A DNA stretch of 36,290 bases from Deltaproteobacteria bacterium (GTDB taxonomy: Bacteria; Desulfobacterota; Desulfovibrionia; Desulfovibrionales; Desulfomicrobiaceae), in NCBI GenBank assembly GCA_009929795.1, contig RZZR01000011.1, forward strand, positions 1 through 36,290, written 5' to 3'. A program made the position numbers and the translations under genes. The notes below the pieces were generated by a model. That model was not told the origin of the DNA. It saw only the letters and a program-made list of their open reading frames with translations, and ran no database searches. Positions 25,313-34,050 of this stretch are shown in pieces (within the stretch, counting starts at the first letter, position 1; each line of letters starts with the position of its first letter).

Positions 25313-26186
25313 GGTCTCCCTGGCCGGGGCCGAACAGATCGGTCCGTCCCTGGCCGCCTTGGGCCACGAGGTGACCTGTTTTGATCTCATTGAAGGGTGG
25401 GGCGCCTTGGTCCAGGCCGTCCAGAGCATGGACTTCGCCTATCTGAATCTCCACGGGACGCCGGGGGAGGACGGCAGCGTCCAGGCCTTGCTTGAGCGGC
25501 TGGGCGTGCCCTATCAGGGTGCCGGGCCTGCCGCCTCCATGTTAGCCCTGAACAAGGCCCAGTCCAAGAATTTTTTCGTCCGAGCCGGGATCGCCACCCC
25601 CAGATGGCGTTTCGTTCCTCCGGGCCGGCAGGCCCAATCCGGCCCTCCGGCCTTTCCGTGCGTAGTCAAACCCAATGCTGGAGGCTCCAGCGTTGGAGTG
25701 TCCATCGTCCAGAATCGCCAGGAACTGGACCAGTCCCTGAAGGACCCGGCCCTGGCTGGGCGTGATCTCATTTTCGAGGAGTATGTTCCCGGACGGGAAG
25801 TAACCTGTGCCGTTCTCGGGGGCGAGGCCCTGCCGCTGATCCTGATCAAACCCAGAAGCGGGCGGTTCTTTGACTACCGGGAAAAGTACGATCCGGCCGG
25901 GGCCGAGGAGATCTGTCCGGCACCCATAGAGGACGGCCTGACCAGGGAGATACAGATGCTGTCCCTGAAGGCCCACGCCTGCTTGGGTCTAGCCGACTAC
26001 AGCCGGGCTGACTTCATTGTCGATGACGATGACCGGCCCCATCTGCTGGAGGTCAATACTCTTCCGGGGATGACCAGGACGAGTCTTCTGCCCCGGGCAG
26101 CAAAGGCCGTTGGTCTCGATTTTTCTTCCCTGCTGGCCCGGCTTCTGGAAATGGGCATGACCAAATTTGGGCATGGCCCGGTCTGA
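25269..26186 (+). CDS. ddl: D-alanine--D-alanine ligase Ddl
   Basis: A 305-residue ATP-grasp enzyme joining two D-alanines for the peptidoglycan stem. N-terminal MRILLIAGGWSEEREVSL, the LHGTPGEDGSVQALLE substrate motif, VVKPNAGGSSVGVSIV of the ATP-grasp loop and HLLEVNTLPGMT at the metal site are all present. The start ATG at 25269 fits the family N-terminus, with GGGAG about 10 bases upstream; the in-frame opening to 25170 lies within the HD gene and is not used. It overlaps the HD gene by 44 bp and waaA by 14 bp. Alr, encoded about 4 kb downstream in the same direction, supplies its D-alanine. Confidence 0.96.
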   Translation: MRILLIAGGWSEEREVSLAGAEQIGPSLAALGHEVTCFDLIEGWGALVQAVQSMDFAYLNLHGTPGEDGSVQALLERLGVPYQGAGPAASMLALNKAQSKNFFVRAGIATPRWRFVPPGRQAQSGPPAFPCVVKPNAGGSSVGVSIVQNRQELDQSLKDPALAGRDLIFEEYVPGREVTCAVLGGEALPLILIKPRSGRFFDYREKYDPAGAEEICPAPIEDGLTREIQMLSLKAHACLGLADYSRADFIVDDDDRPHLLEVNTLPGMTRTSLLPRAAKAVGLDFSSLLARLLEMGMTKFGHGPV

Positions 26187-27486
26187 GGGGCGAGCCGGAT
26201 GGGCCGGAGCCGTGTTCCTGGCTCTGTATTCAACCCTCTGGAGGGTGGCCGCTCCGGTGTTGCCCCTGCTCCTGCCGAGGCTGCGCCCCGGCTGGACCCA
26301 TCGGCTGGGATGGTGTTTCCGGCCGGGGCCTGCGGATATATGGATTCAGGCCGCTTCGGGAGGAGAGGCCTATCTGGCCTTGGAGATCCTTGAGGCCTTC
26401 ATGCCCGGGACCGAATTCCGGGTTCTTCTGACAACCTGTACGGCCCAGGGCGAGGAGATTCTGGTTCGGGGCCTCGAAGGCAAATCTTGGGAGGGACGGG
26501 TACAGATCCGGTTTTTTCCTTTCGATGTCCCTGGCATTTCCCTGGGGTTGATTCGGGGTGCGGGCATTGATCTGATGATACTTCTGGAGACCGAGATTTG
26601 GCCGGGTCTTCTGGAGGCCTGCCGCCGGGCCGGGGTTCAGATCTGGGTTGTCAACGGCCGGATGACCGAGAAGAGCCGGAGGGGATACGTCCGGCTCGGA
26701 GGGCTTCTTGCCGGTCGAGGGCCTTCCAGGGTTTTGGCCGTATCCGAGGCCGACGGGGCCAGATTCCAGTCGGTCTTTCCCGATGCCTTGGTCGAGCGGA
26801 TGTCCAACATCAAGTTCGACCGGGCAGCGGTTCCACTCGTCCCGGACCGTGATGGTCCGTCATGGACGGCTGAAGGGAACGGGTTGTTCGTTTTTGGATC
26901 GCTCCGTCGGGAGGAGGAGCACCTCATCCTGCCGGTTTTTCCCGAGCTGGCCCGACGGCATCCGCAGGTGATCCCGGCGATCTTTCCCAGGCATATGGAG
27001 CGGGTCGAGTCCTGGGAGAAGGCCCTGATAGCGGCCGACCTTCCGGTCTGCCGCCTGTCAAGAATGGAAGCCCCATGTCCACCGGGCACGATCCTGCTGG
27101 GAGATGTGTTCGGGCGCCTCGGCCAGGCCTACACACGGGCTTCCTGGGCCTTTGTCGGCGGCAGTCTCGCACCGTGCGGCGGGCAGAATTTTCTCGAGCC
27201 ACTGGCCTGCGGGGTCCGGCCGGTCATCGGCCCCCATTGGAAAAATTTTGCCTGGGTAGGACAGGAGATCATCGACCTCGGTCTGGTGTTGCAAATCGGA
27301 TCAGCGGCGGACTTGGTCCGAGTTCCGGACTTGAATCCCGAAGCTCGGGAGCTGATCCTTAAACGTGCTGGTGACTTCATGGCCGCCCGACGGGGCGGAG
27401 CGGCTCAGGCGGCCCGTGAGATTTTGGGTTTTTTTGACAGAATTGCTGGAGGCCGAGACACCATTTCCGGGCCAAAGACTCTCTGA
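26173..27486 (+). CDS. waaA: 3-deoxy-D-manno-octulosonic acid transferase (Kdo transferase) WaaA
   Basis: A 437-residue inner-membrane GT30 enzyme that moves Kdo from CMP-Kdo to lipid A precursor, founding the LPS core. An N-terminal hydrophobic anchor (about 10-35) is followed by IWIQAASGGEAYLALEI, whose Glu is the likely catalytic base, then LLETEIWPGLLEACRRAG, SNIKFDRA, and the C-terminal GGSLAPCGGQNFLEPLACG, all WaaA hallmarks. ATG 26173 is preferred over the in-frame TTG at 26167; no clear SD is visible. It overlaps ddl by 14 bp and is followed by kdsB, which makes its donor substrate. Confidence 0.95.
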   Translation: MARSEGRAGWAGAVFLALYSTLWRVAAPVLPLLLPRLRPGWTHRLGWCFRPGPADIWIQAASGGEAYLALEILEAFMPGTEFRVLLTTCTAQGEEILVRGLEGKSWEGRVQIRFFPFDVPGISLGLIRGAGIDLMILLETEIWPGLLEACRRAGVQIWVVNGRMTEKSRRGYVRLGGLLAGRGPSRVLAVSEADGARFQSVFPDALVERMSNIKFDRAAVPLVPDRDGPSWTAEGNGLFVFGSLRREEEHLILPVFPELARRHPQVIPAIFPRHMERVESWEKALIAADLPVCRLSRMEAPCPPGTILLGDVFGRLGQAYTRASWAFVGGSLAPCGGQNFLEPLACGVRPVIGPHWKNFAWVGQEIIDLGLVLQIGSAADLVRVPDLNPEARELILKRAGDFMAARRGGAAQAAREILGFFDRIAGGRDTISGPKTL

Positions 27487-27515
27487 CACGGGCCTTGACG
27501 GCCCAGGTTCCAACC

Positions 27516-28250
27516 ATGCCAGTTTTTCACGGATTCATTCCGGCCCGGTTCGCCTCCACCAGATTTCCGGGCAAACCTCTGGCCATGATTCATGGCCGGC
27601 CTATGTTCGCTCATGTCTATGATCGGGCTCTGGCCAGCGGGGTGCTCCATGCGGTTCATCTCTGCACCGACGACGAGCGTATCTGGGCCAAGGCCTTGGA
27701 ATTGGATATCCCTGTGGTCATGACCGGCGCGGACCACGCCTCAGGCACGGATCGGATCCTGGAGGCGGCGGATCGCGTTGGGATTCCGGACTCGGCTGTG
27801 GTGATCAACATTCAGGGCGACGAGCCGGCTATTCCTCCGGCTATGATCAGGGAAGTGGCGGAGCTCTTTTGTTCCGAAGAGGTCCGGGTCGGAACCCTGG
27901 CCCGGGCGGTCGGCCGGGAAGAGGCCTCGGATCCTGACGTAGTCAAGGTTGTTTTGTCCGCCGACGGTCGGGCTTTGTATTTTTCCAGGTCCATGATACC
28001 ATTTTTCCGTTCCGGTGAAGACGAACGGTTTTTGGCCCATGTCGGACTGTACGCATTCCGTATGGAGGCTCTGAGAACCTTCGGCGTCCTTGGCCGTGGA
28101 CTGCTGGAGCGGATTGAATGCCTGGAGCAGCTCCGGTTGCTGGAGGCCGGGATTCCGATTCACGTTGCCCTGACCGAACATCGCTCTAGAGGCGTGGACA
28201 AGCCTTCGGATATTGATTTCATAACCTGTACCCTTGGGGAGGAGCTTTGA
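27516..28250 (+). CDS. kdsB: 3-deoxy-manno-octulosonate cytidylyltransferase KdsB
   Basis: A 244-residue cytoplasmic enzyme that activates Kdo with CTP to CMP-Kdo, the donor for Waa[16 protein letters not shown] is the CTP-binding N-terminus, TDDERI and NIQGDEPAI are substrate and metal motifs, and SRSMIPFFR and HVGLYAFR are typical. ATG 27516 starts directly before the conserved fold; the in-frame TTG at 27495 is rejected. It lies 29 bp after waaA. The stop TGA shares one base with the carA ATG (TGATG). Confidence 0.96.
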   Translation: MPVFHGFIPARFASTRFPGKPLAMIHGRPMFAHVYDRALASGVLHAVHLCTDDERIWAKALELDIPVVMTGADHASGTDRILEAADRVGIPDSAVVINIQGDEPAIPPAMIREVAELFCSEEVRVGTLARAVGREEASDPDVVKVVLSADGRALYFSRSMIPFFRSGEDERFLAHVGLYAFRMEALRTFGVLGRGLLERIECLEQLRLLEAGIPIHVALTEHRSRGVDKPSDIDFITCTLGEEL

Positions 28251-29371
28251 TGCGCGTATTGTTGGTCCTTGAAGACGGTACCCGGTTCGAGGGCACTTCC
28301 TTCACCGGCTCCGGAGAGGCCGGAGGCGAGGTCATCTTTAATACCGGCATGGCCGGATACCAGGAGATTCTGACCGACCCCTCCTATCGGGGACAGATGG
28401 TCTGCATGACCTACCCGCTTATCGGCAACTATGGGGTCAACCTCGAGGACGTCGAGTCGTCCCGAGTGCAGGCCGCGGCCTTCATCGTCAAGGAGTGCTG
28501 TCGGGTCCCCTCCAATTGGCGGGCCACCGAGAGCCTCCCGGATTACCTGACGAAGAGTGGGGTGATGGGTATCGAGGGCGTGGACACCAGGGCCTTGACC
28601 CGGCATCTGCGGATTCATGGGGCCATGCGTGGGATGATGTCCACCGAGGACCTGGATCAAACATCTCTGGCCGAAAGGGCCCGGGCCCTGCCTCCCATGG
28701 AGGGTGCCAATCTCGTGGACGAGGTGGCGCCGTCCAAACCCTATGTCTGGGAGAATGGTCGACCTGTTCCGGTGGACCTTCCGGGAGGTGCCCATGCGTG
28801 GAAAACCGACCGGCCCCGAGTCGCTGTCTTCGATTTTGGAATCAAATGGAATATTCTTCGTCTGCTGGACGAGCAGGGCCTCGAACTTCTGGTCGTGCCT
28901 CCGGGTTGGACCGCAGACCAGGTTCGGGCCAGCGGAGCTCAGGCCGTGTTTTTGTCCAATGGACCTGGGGACCCGGCGGCGTTGAGCAGGGCCGTCAAGA
29001 CGACGTCCGAGCTGATTCGCGACCTTCCGGTGGGCGGCATCTGTCTGGGGCACCAGATCATCGGCCTGGCCCTGGGTGGGAGGAGCTATAAGCTCAAGTT
29101 CGGCCATCACGGGGTCAACCATCCGGTCAAGGATCTGGCCACTGGTCGGATCGAGATTTCGTCCCAGAATCACGGGTTCTGCGTCGACATCTCCGACCTG
29201 GATTTCGTCGAACAGACCCATACCAACTTGAATGACGACACCCTGGAGGGTTTTCGGCACAAGAGCCTGCCGGTCATGGGTGTCCAGTACCATCCGGAAT
29301 CGGCCCCCGGCCCCAGGGACAGCCGGTATTTTTTCCGACGGTTCAGGGAGATGGTCGAGCAGTCCAGTTAG
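28250..29371 (+). CDS. carA: Carbamoyl-phosphate synthase small subunit CarA
   Basis: A 373-residue glutaminase subunit that feeds ammonia to CarB for carbamoyl phosphate, used in arginine and pyrimidine synthesis. The N-terminal CPSase domain ([16 protein letters not shown]) is followed by a class I amidotransferase domain with the triad C265 (GGICLGHQ), H348 and E350 (QYHPES). GGGAGGAG lies 5 bases before the ATG at 28250, which overlaps the kdsB stop by one base; the in-frame TTG at 28247 is rejected. The large subunit carB is not next to it, so the subunits are encoded apart or carB lies outside the window. Confidence 0.96.
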   Translation: MRVLLVLEDGTRFEGTSFTGSGEAGGEVIFNTGMAGYQEILTDPSYRGQMVCMTYPLIGNYGVNLEDVESSRVQAAAFIVKECCRVPSNWRATESLPDYLTKSGVMGIEGVDTRALTRHLRIHGAMRGMMSTEDLDQTSLAERARALPPMEGANLVDEVAPSKPYVWENGRPVPVDLPGGAHAWKTDRPRVAVFDFGIKWNILRLLDEQGLELLVVPPGWTADQVRASGAQAVFLSNGPGDPAALSRAVKTTSELIRDLPVGGICLGHQIIGLALGGRSYKLKFGHHGVNHPVKDLATGRIEISSQNHGFCVDISDLDFVEQTHTNLNDDTLEGFRHKSLPVMGVQYHPESAPGPRDSRYFFRRFREMVEQSS

Positions 29372-29395
29372 CCGCAACTCGCGAGGAGGTCGCCC

Positions 29396-30199
29396 ATGGC
29401 CATGGATTTCGTCCAGAGCAAGAAAAAATTGTCAGGCGTGAATAGCCTGCTCAAGCAGGGAAAACTTCTGGCAGCGGTGACAGGATTGCAGGAGGGCCTG
29501 GAATTTTTTCTGCGGACCAGTCTCCTCAAGCACGAGAAAGAGGAACTGTGCGAGCAGATCGAGTGGGCCGTGTACCAGCTTGGCAGCGACCGGGGCTTCA
29601 AGCAGGTCTATCCCCTGAAGATCGCCTATTCTCAGGGCGAAGAGCGAGCCCTGCTGGAGACGGTGCGAGAGATTCTCCGCCTCCTGGACGAGGAGGCGAC
29701 AAAGGAGGCCCAGGGCCAAGCCGAACTGATGGCCCTTAGAATTCAGGAACGGCTGGACCAGGGCCAGGAATTCCTGGACGGGGGCAAGATCGACGAGGCC
29801 CGGGCCTGGTTCGACAAGCTTTGTCGGGAATTCGACCACAACCCGGACCTCAAGGCCGATGTGGGAGATCGTTTCCTCAAGGCCGGGCTGCATGACGACG
29901 CCATTCGCTATCTGAAATCCGCCTTCAAGGACGATCCAAAGTCGGCCCATGTCTTCAACAAGTTGGCCATCGCTTTGCGCAAGGCCGGGCGCTTCGACGA
30001 GGCCGAGCGTTTCTTCCAGTTGGCTCTGAAGACTTCGCTGCGGGACGAGTTTCTCTACTTTAACCTCGGTCGGGTCTATCTCGACTGGAAGCGGTGGGAA
30101 CAGGCCAAAGAAGCCGCCGATCAGGCCCTGGCCCTTAATCCGGGTTTCGACGAGGCGGCCAAGATGAAGGCCTACGCCGAACGGATGATGAACGGCTGA
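29396..30199 (+). CDS. Tetratricopeptide repeat protein
   Basis: A 267-residue soluble helical protein with no signal peptide or membrane segment. The first half (to about 120) is Leu/Glu/Lys-rich and probably helical hairpins. From about 120 on, TPR-like units are visible: GQEFLDGGKIDEARAWFDKL, DRFLKAGLHDDAIRYLKSA, AIALRKAGRFDEAERFFQLA and GRVYLDWKRWEQAKEAADQA. TPR arrays bind partner proteins; the partner is unknown. GAGGAGG precedes the ATG at 29396. It lies 24 bp after carA and 17 bp before alr, firmly inside the operon. I do not know a specific function for it. Confidence 0.8.
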   Translation: MAMDFVQSKKKLSGVNSLLKQGKLLAAVTGLQEGLEFFLRTSLLKHEKEELCEQIEWAVYQLGSDRGFKQVYPLKIAYSQGEERALLETVREILRLLDEEATKEAQGQAELMALRIQERLDQGQEFLDGGKIDEARAWFDKLCREFDHNPDLKADVGDRFLKAGLHDDAIRYLKSAFKDDPKSAHVFNKLAIALRKAGRFDEAERFFQLALKTSLRDEFLYFNLGRVYLDWKRWEQAKEAADQALALNPGFDEAAKMKAYAERMMNG

Positions 30200-30216
30200 G
30201 ACCGGGAGAGATCATT

Positions 30217-31350
30217 ATGAGCATCTGGTACAGCCATGTCCGAACGGAGATTCGGCTCGATCGTCTGCGGAGCAACTATCGTTTTCTGGCCTTCCGGGCC
30301 GGTCAAATTATGCCGGTGATCAAGGCCGACGCCTATGGCCACGGCCTGGGTCCGGCGGCCGCGGTGCTGGCCCAGGCCGGGGCGGAGATGCTTGCCGTGG
30401 GCACGGTCCACGAGTCTGTAGCCCTGCGCCTGACACCCTTTGAAGGCCGGATTCTGGCCCTTTTGGGAATCTTGGATCCCGAAGAGATCGACGCCCTCTG
30501 GGAATACAGGATCACACCCATGGTTCACGACCGAAGGACCCTGGGTCTTCTCGGCGAGGCCTGTAAAAGTAGGGGGCGCGAACTGGAAGTGGCTCTGAAG
30601 TTCGATACGGGAATGTCCCGGCTCGGGTTCGGAGTCGGGGATATGGTTGAGCTGCTTGGTTTGCTGCGTGATTACCCGGGGATCCGTCCGGTCATGGTCT
30701 GTTCCCATCTGGCCGTGGCCGACGAGGCTCAGGGCCGCGATTACGTCCTGGCCCAGGGTCGGGAGTTCGCGTCGGCCTGCGAGGCTTTGAGGGCCGGGGG
30801 ATGCCGGTTTCTGGTCTCTCTGGCGAATTCCGCGGCCACCTTGGCCTATCCGGAGCTTTGGTTCGACGTCTGCCGGCCGGGCATTGCCTTGTACGGAGCC
30901 AATCCACTGGCCGATACAGCCGAGCGGGAACTGGGCTCGGAACTCAAACCGGCCATGGAGGTTCGGGCCCCGATCCTCTCGGTCCACGACCTGCCCCGGG
31001 GGCGGAGCATCCATTACGGTCTGACATTCACCGCTCCCCGGGACATGCGTGTGGCCATTGTCGGCATCGGGTATGCCGACAATTATCCGAGGGTGTTGTC
31101 CAATACCGGGGCCATGGTCGTTCATGGGGTCCGGGCCCCGGTGGTCGGCCGGGTTTGCATGCAGATGACGGCCGTGGACGTGACCGGACTGCTCCAGGCG
31201 GTTCCCGGCGACTGGGCCTGGGTGCTCGGAGGACCCGGGCCGGAACCGATCACTCCGGAAGAGCTTGCCGGGTGGTGGGGAACCATCACCTATGAGGTTT
31301 TCTGCCTGCTCGGACAGAATCGAAGAATCTACACCGACGGGGAGCACTGA
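30217..31350 (+). CDS. alr: Alanine racemase Alr
   Basis: A 377-residue PLP enzyme interconverting L- and D-alanine for peptidoglycan. The PLP lysine is K36 in VIKADAYGHG and the opposing catalytic tyrosine is Y267 in SIHYGLTF. SRLGFG, the substrate-binding CMQMTAVDV and the C-terminal beta-domain are in place. GGGAGAG precedes the ATG. It sits 17 bp after the TPR gene and 6 bp before mscS. Together with ddl upstream in the same strand run it provides D-Ala-D-Ala. Confidence 0.96.
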   Translation: MSIWYSHVRTEIRLDRLRSNYRFLAFRAGQIMPVIKADAYGHGLGPAAAVLAQAGAEMLAVGTVHESVALRLTPFEGRILALLGILDPEEIDALWEYRITPMVHDRRTLGLLGEACKSRGRELEVALKFDTGMSRLGFGVGDMVELLGLLRDYPGIRPVMVCSHLAVADEAQGRDYVLAQGREFASACEALRAGGCRFLVSLANSAATLAYPELWFDVCRPGIALYGANPLADTAERELGSELKPAMEVRAPILSVHDLPRGRSIHYGLTFTAPRDMRVAIVGIGYADNYPRVLSNTGAMVVHGVRAPVVGRVCMQMTAVDVTGLLQAVPGDWAWVLGGPGPEPITPEELAGWWGTITYEVFCLLGQNRRIYTDGEH

Positions 31351-31356
31351 GGTTTC

Positions 31357-32631
31357 GTGACGATCGAAGGGAGCTGGCACGAGTTGATCCTGGCCCTGGG
31401 GACCTGGGACTTCTGGGAGCCCGTGGTCAAAGGTTGCCTGGCCATGGTCGTGGCCCTGGTCTCCTATCTGCTCGGCGATCGGCTCTTGGGACGACTGGTG
31501 GCCGCGGCGGCCGGCCGATCTCGGAACAAATGGGACGATGCCCTGCTCAACAACGGGGTGGTCCGGGCCTTGGTCCTGGCCATCCCGGCGGTGGTTCTCT
31601 ATCAGCTTCTGGATTTTTTCGGCGGTTTCAGGCCGGTGGCGGAGAAGATACTGAACATCGGCCTCTTGGGTCTGTTCATCCTCATTGTCGATAGGGGCCT
31701 TTCGGCCTTCCTGGACATCTACGACAGCTCGGACCTTTCCACCAGGCGTCCCCTGAAGGGCTATGTTCAGCTCGTGAAGATGTTCATCTACATCGTGGGC
31801 ACGGTCATGGGCCTGTCCCTGATTCTGGACAAGAGTCCCTGGGGGCTTCTGAGCGGTATCGGGGCACTGACGGCGGTCATTCTCCTCATCTTCAAGGACA
31901 CGGTCCTGTCCTTTGTGGCCAGCATGCAGATCGCGAGCTACGATCTGTTTCGCAAGGGGGACTGGATCGAGATGCCCAATTTCGGGGCCGACGGGGATGT
32001 GGTGGATATTTCCCTGCACACGGTCCGGGTCCAGAATTGGGACAAGACCTTGGTCTCCATCCCCACCCATCAGTTTTTGGAAAATTCCTTCAAGAACTGG
32101 CGAGGGATGACTATGGCCGGGGGGCGGCGTATCAAACGATCGGTCCTTGTAGACCAGGCGAGCATCCGCATCTGTTCCGACGAGGAACTCGAGGCCCTGT
32201 CCAGTGTTGATTTTCTGGCTGAGTATATCAGATTCAAGCGTCGGGAGATACAGGAACACAATGTCCGGTTCGCCAATCTTGAGGGCTCTTCACCGGTCAA
32301 TGGCCGGGCACTGACCAATATAGGCCTCTTCCGGACCTACGTGGCAGCCTATCTTCGCCACAATCCCCGGCTGCGCCAGGATCTGACGCTGATGGTCCGT
32401 CAGCTTCAACCCACGGCCGAAGGGGGACTGCCCCTGGAGATCTACTGCTTCACCAACGTCACGGCCTGGACGGAGTACGAAGGAATCCAGTCCGACATCT
32501 TCGACCATGTTCTGGCGGCCATGCCCTATTTCGGGCTGAAGGTCTTCCAGCGAGAGGCCAGCCGAGACAAGAGGGCCGACTGCCTGGCCCTGGTCGGCCG
32601 GAACTGCGGTGAGGGTCCTGTACGGAAATAA
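31357..32631 (+). CDS. Mechanosensitive channel, MscS family (YbdG-like)
   Basis: A 424-residue inner-membrane channel of the MscS superfamily that releases solutes on osmotic downshock. Hydrophobic segments lie at about 22-42, 68-88, 98-113 and 140-160. The pore-lining helix and beta domain follow at about 165-240: GALTAVILLIFKDTVLSFVA, then KGDWIEMPNFGADGDVVDIS and TLVSIPTHQFLENSFKNW. The long cytoplasmic C-terminus (AGGRRIKRSVLVD onward) resembles E. coli YbdG and not the shorter MscS. It starts with GTG at 31357, with GAGG a few bases upstream, 6 bp after alr. It ends this plus-strand operon, facing the tRNA terminator. Confidence 0.88.
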   Translation: MTIEGSWHELILALGTWDFWEPVVKGCLAMVVALVSYLLGDRLLGRLVAAAAGRSRNKWDDALLNNGVVRALVLAIPAVVLYQLLDFFGGFRPVAEKILNIGLLGLFILIVDRGLSAFLDIYDSSDLSTRRPLKGYVQLVKMFIYIVGTVMGLSLILDKSPWGLLSGIGALTAVILLIFKDTVLSFVASMQIASYDLFRKGDWIEMPNFGADGDVVDISLHTVRVQNWDKTLVSIPTHQFLENSFKNWRGMTMAGGRRIKRSVLVDQASIRICSDEELEALSSVDFLAEYIRFKRREIQEHNVRFANLEGSSPVNGRALTNIGLFRTYVAAYLRHNPRLRQDLTLMVRQLQPTAEGGLPLEIYCFTNVTAWTEYEGIQSDIFDHVLAAMPYFGLKVFQREASRDKRADCLALVGRNCGEGPVRK

Positions 32632-32637
32632 ACGAAT

Positions 32638-32666
32638 AAAAAAAGCCCTTGCCGGAGCAAGGGCTT
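32638..32666 (-). terminator. Rho-independent terminator of the pgk-tpiA-secG-tRNA-Leu unit
   Basis: A perfect 10-bp stem (AAGCCCTTGC / GCAAGGGCTT, arms 32643-32652 and 32657-32666) with a 4-base loop is followed on the minus strand by seven T. It begins 9 bp after the tRNA 3' end. In the plus direction the tail is only GATTAT, so for mscS it is at best a weak stop. Confidence 0.9.
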
Positions 32667-32675
32667 GATTATCAT

Positions 32676-32761
32676 TGGTGCCGAGGGGGGGACTCGAACC
32701 CCCACGGGCATGGCCCACTACCCCCTCAAGATAGCGTGTCTACCAGTTCCACCACCTCGGC
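32676..32761 (-). tRNA. tRNA-Leu (anticodon GAG)
   Basis: An 86-base class II tRNA with encoded CCA. The acceptor stem is GCCGAGG / CCTCGGC and the D-arm region is TGGTGGAACTGGTAGACAC. The anticodon stem CTATC / GGTAG holds the loop TTGAGGG, giving anticodon GAG (reads CUC and CUU). A long variable arm with GGGC / GCCC pairing and the T-loop GTTCGAGTC follow. It lies 19 bp downstream of secG on the same strand and just before a strong terminator, so it is probably processed from the pgk-tpiA-secG transcript. Confidence 0.97.
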
Positions 32762-32780
32762 ACGGGTCTCTCCCATCGGA

Positions 32781-33248
32781 TCATTCCGTCTTGGACTCGT
32801 CCGGAGTTTCGCCGGTCTGGACGGTTTCACCTTGGGAAGGGGCGCTTTCTACCTGCTCGGAACCTGGTTGTCCAGCATTTTTTCCATCGACGGGTTCGGC
32901 CTGGATGTCGGCGGGAGTCTCGGCCGGGGGAACAGGAACCTGGTCGACCGAGGGCAGGATCGGTGCAGCAGGGGCCAGGGGAGCCGGGGCGTCCAGAACG
33001 ATGGACTCCTGCTGGGCTACATGGCGCTGGGTGCTCAGATAGGTGAAGGACAGCGAGGTCAGAAAGAACAGGGCGGCTGCTCCGGCCGTGAGTTTGGCCA
33101 GGATGCCTCCGGCCCCGCTGCTGCCGAACAGGGAGCTGCTGCCGCCCCCGAAGATGACGCCCATGCCCTCCTTGCCCGATTGGAGCAGGACAAGGATGAC
33201 CAAAGCGATGCAGGCGATGATGTGAATGGTGACGACAAGGGCGTTCAA
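32781..33248 (-). CDS. secG: Preprotein translocase subunit SecG (TTG start, long tail)
   Basis: A 155-residue SecG, the small accessory subunit of SecYEG in the inner membrane. Two transmembrane segments lie at about 4-23 and 53-72, joined by the conserved QSGKEGMGVIFGGGSSSLFG loop. The remaining ~80 residues form an unusual Pro/Ala/Glu-rich, acidic tail. The start is TTG at 33248: it gives MNALVVTIH and GGAGG stands 7 bases upstream, with no better ATG. The gene follows tpiA by 43 bp in the common pgk-tpiA-secG order, with the tRNA-Leu gene next. Confidence 0.92.
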   Translation of the reverse strand: MNALVVTIHIIACIALVILVLLQSGKEGMGVIFGGGSSSLFGSSGAGGILAKLTAGAAALFFLTSLSFTYLSTQRHVAQQESIVLDAPAPLAPAAPILPSVDQVPVPPAETPADIQAEPVDGKNAGQPGSEQVESAPSQGETVQTGETPDESKTE

Positions 33249-33291
33249 CGTTGTTCCTCCGAGCGAGAGTACCGGTTTGTGTGTTTGGAGA

Positions 33292-34050
33292 TCAGGCCAG
33301 GACGATGTCAGTCAGACTTCCGGCCTCCAAACCTGCGCCCCCTACCAGTACACCGTCGACGTTGTCAAGATTGACTATTTCGCTACAGTTCCCGGGCTTG
33401 ACACTGCCGCCGTAGAGAATGCGGATGTCCGCGCCGACCTCGGGGAAGAGCTCCAGGATGGTCCTGCGGACAAAGGCGTGGGCTGTGATGATGTCCGCAG
33501 GCTGGGCGACTTCACCGGTTCCGATGGCCCAGACGGGTTCGTAGGCGATGGTCAGGGATTCGGCTTTGATGCTGGTCGGGATATCGGCCGTGCCGACCCG
33601 AAGCTGGCCGAGAAGGATCTCCTCGACCTTGCCGGTCCGTCTTTCCTCGATGGTTTCGCCGACGCAGAGGATGATTTTCAGGCCGGCCCGGAGGCCGAAG
33701 GTGGTCTTGCGACCGACCATCTCGTCGGTTTCGCCGAGTATGTGCCTCCGTTCGGAGTGCCCGGTCAGGGCAAAGGAGCAGCCGAGATCCAGGAGCTGGT
33801 CCGGGCAGATCTCCCCGGTGAAAGCCCCCTGGGCCGAGGGGTAGAAATTCTGGGCTCCGACCGAGAAGCCCGGCGCACCGGCCAGGGCATCTACGACGGT
33901 GGAAATGGCCGTAAAGGGAGGAATGACCAGAACCTCACGTTTTTCGGGAATCCTTCCACTAAGGGCTTTAGCCAAGGCTGCGGCGGTCTCGGAGGCCTCT
34001 GTCCGGGTCTTATACATCTTCCAGTTGGCGGCCATGAGCTTTTTCATCAT
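33292..34050 (-). CDS. tpiA: Triosephosphate isomerase TpiA
   Basis: A 252-residue TIM-barrel enzyme interconverting dihydroxyacetone phosphate and glyceraldehyde 3-phosphate. Catalytic residues: K11 in AANWKMYK, H98 in TGHSERR and E171 in AYEPVWAIGTG, with the ILYGGSVKPGN phosphate loop near the end. ATG 34050 overlaps the pgk stop by three bases; GGAGGAG lies 8 bases upstream of it. An in-frame TTG at 34053 and a second ATG at 34047 are less likely starts. Confidence 0.96.
   Translation of the reverse strand: MMKKLMAANWKMYKTRTEASETAAALAKALSGRIPEKREVLVIPPFTAISTVVDALAGAPGFSVGAQNFYPSAQGAFTGEICPDQLLDLGCSFALTGHSERRHILGETDEMVGRKTTFGLRAGLKIILCVGETIEERRTGKVEEILLGQLRVGTADIPTSIKAESLTIAYEPVWAIGTGEVAQPADIITAHAFVRRTILELFPEVGADIRILYGGSVKPGNCSEIVNLDNVDGVLVGGAGLEAGSLTDIVLA

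Noticed and set aside
28160-29377. Minus-strand 405-codon open frame opposite carA
   Set aside because: It is an antisense shadow of carA; no family signature or RBS.
30172-32259. Minus-strand 695-codon open frame opposite alr and mscS
   Set aside because: Its Gly/His/Gln/Pro-rich translation has no domain signature, while both plus-strand genes are unmistakable.
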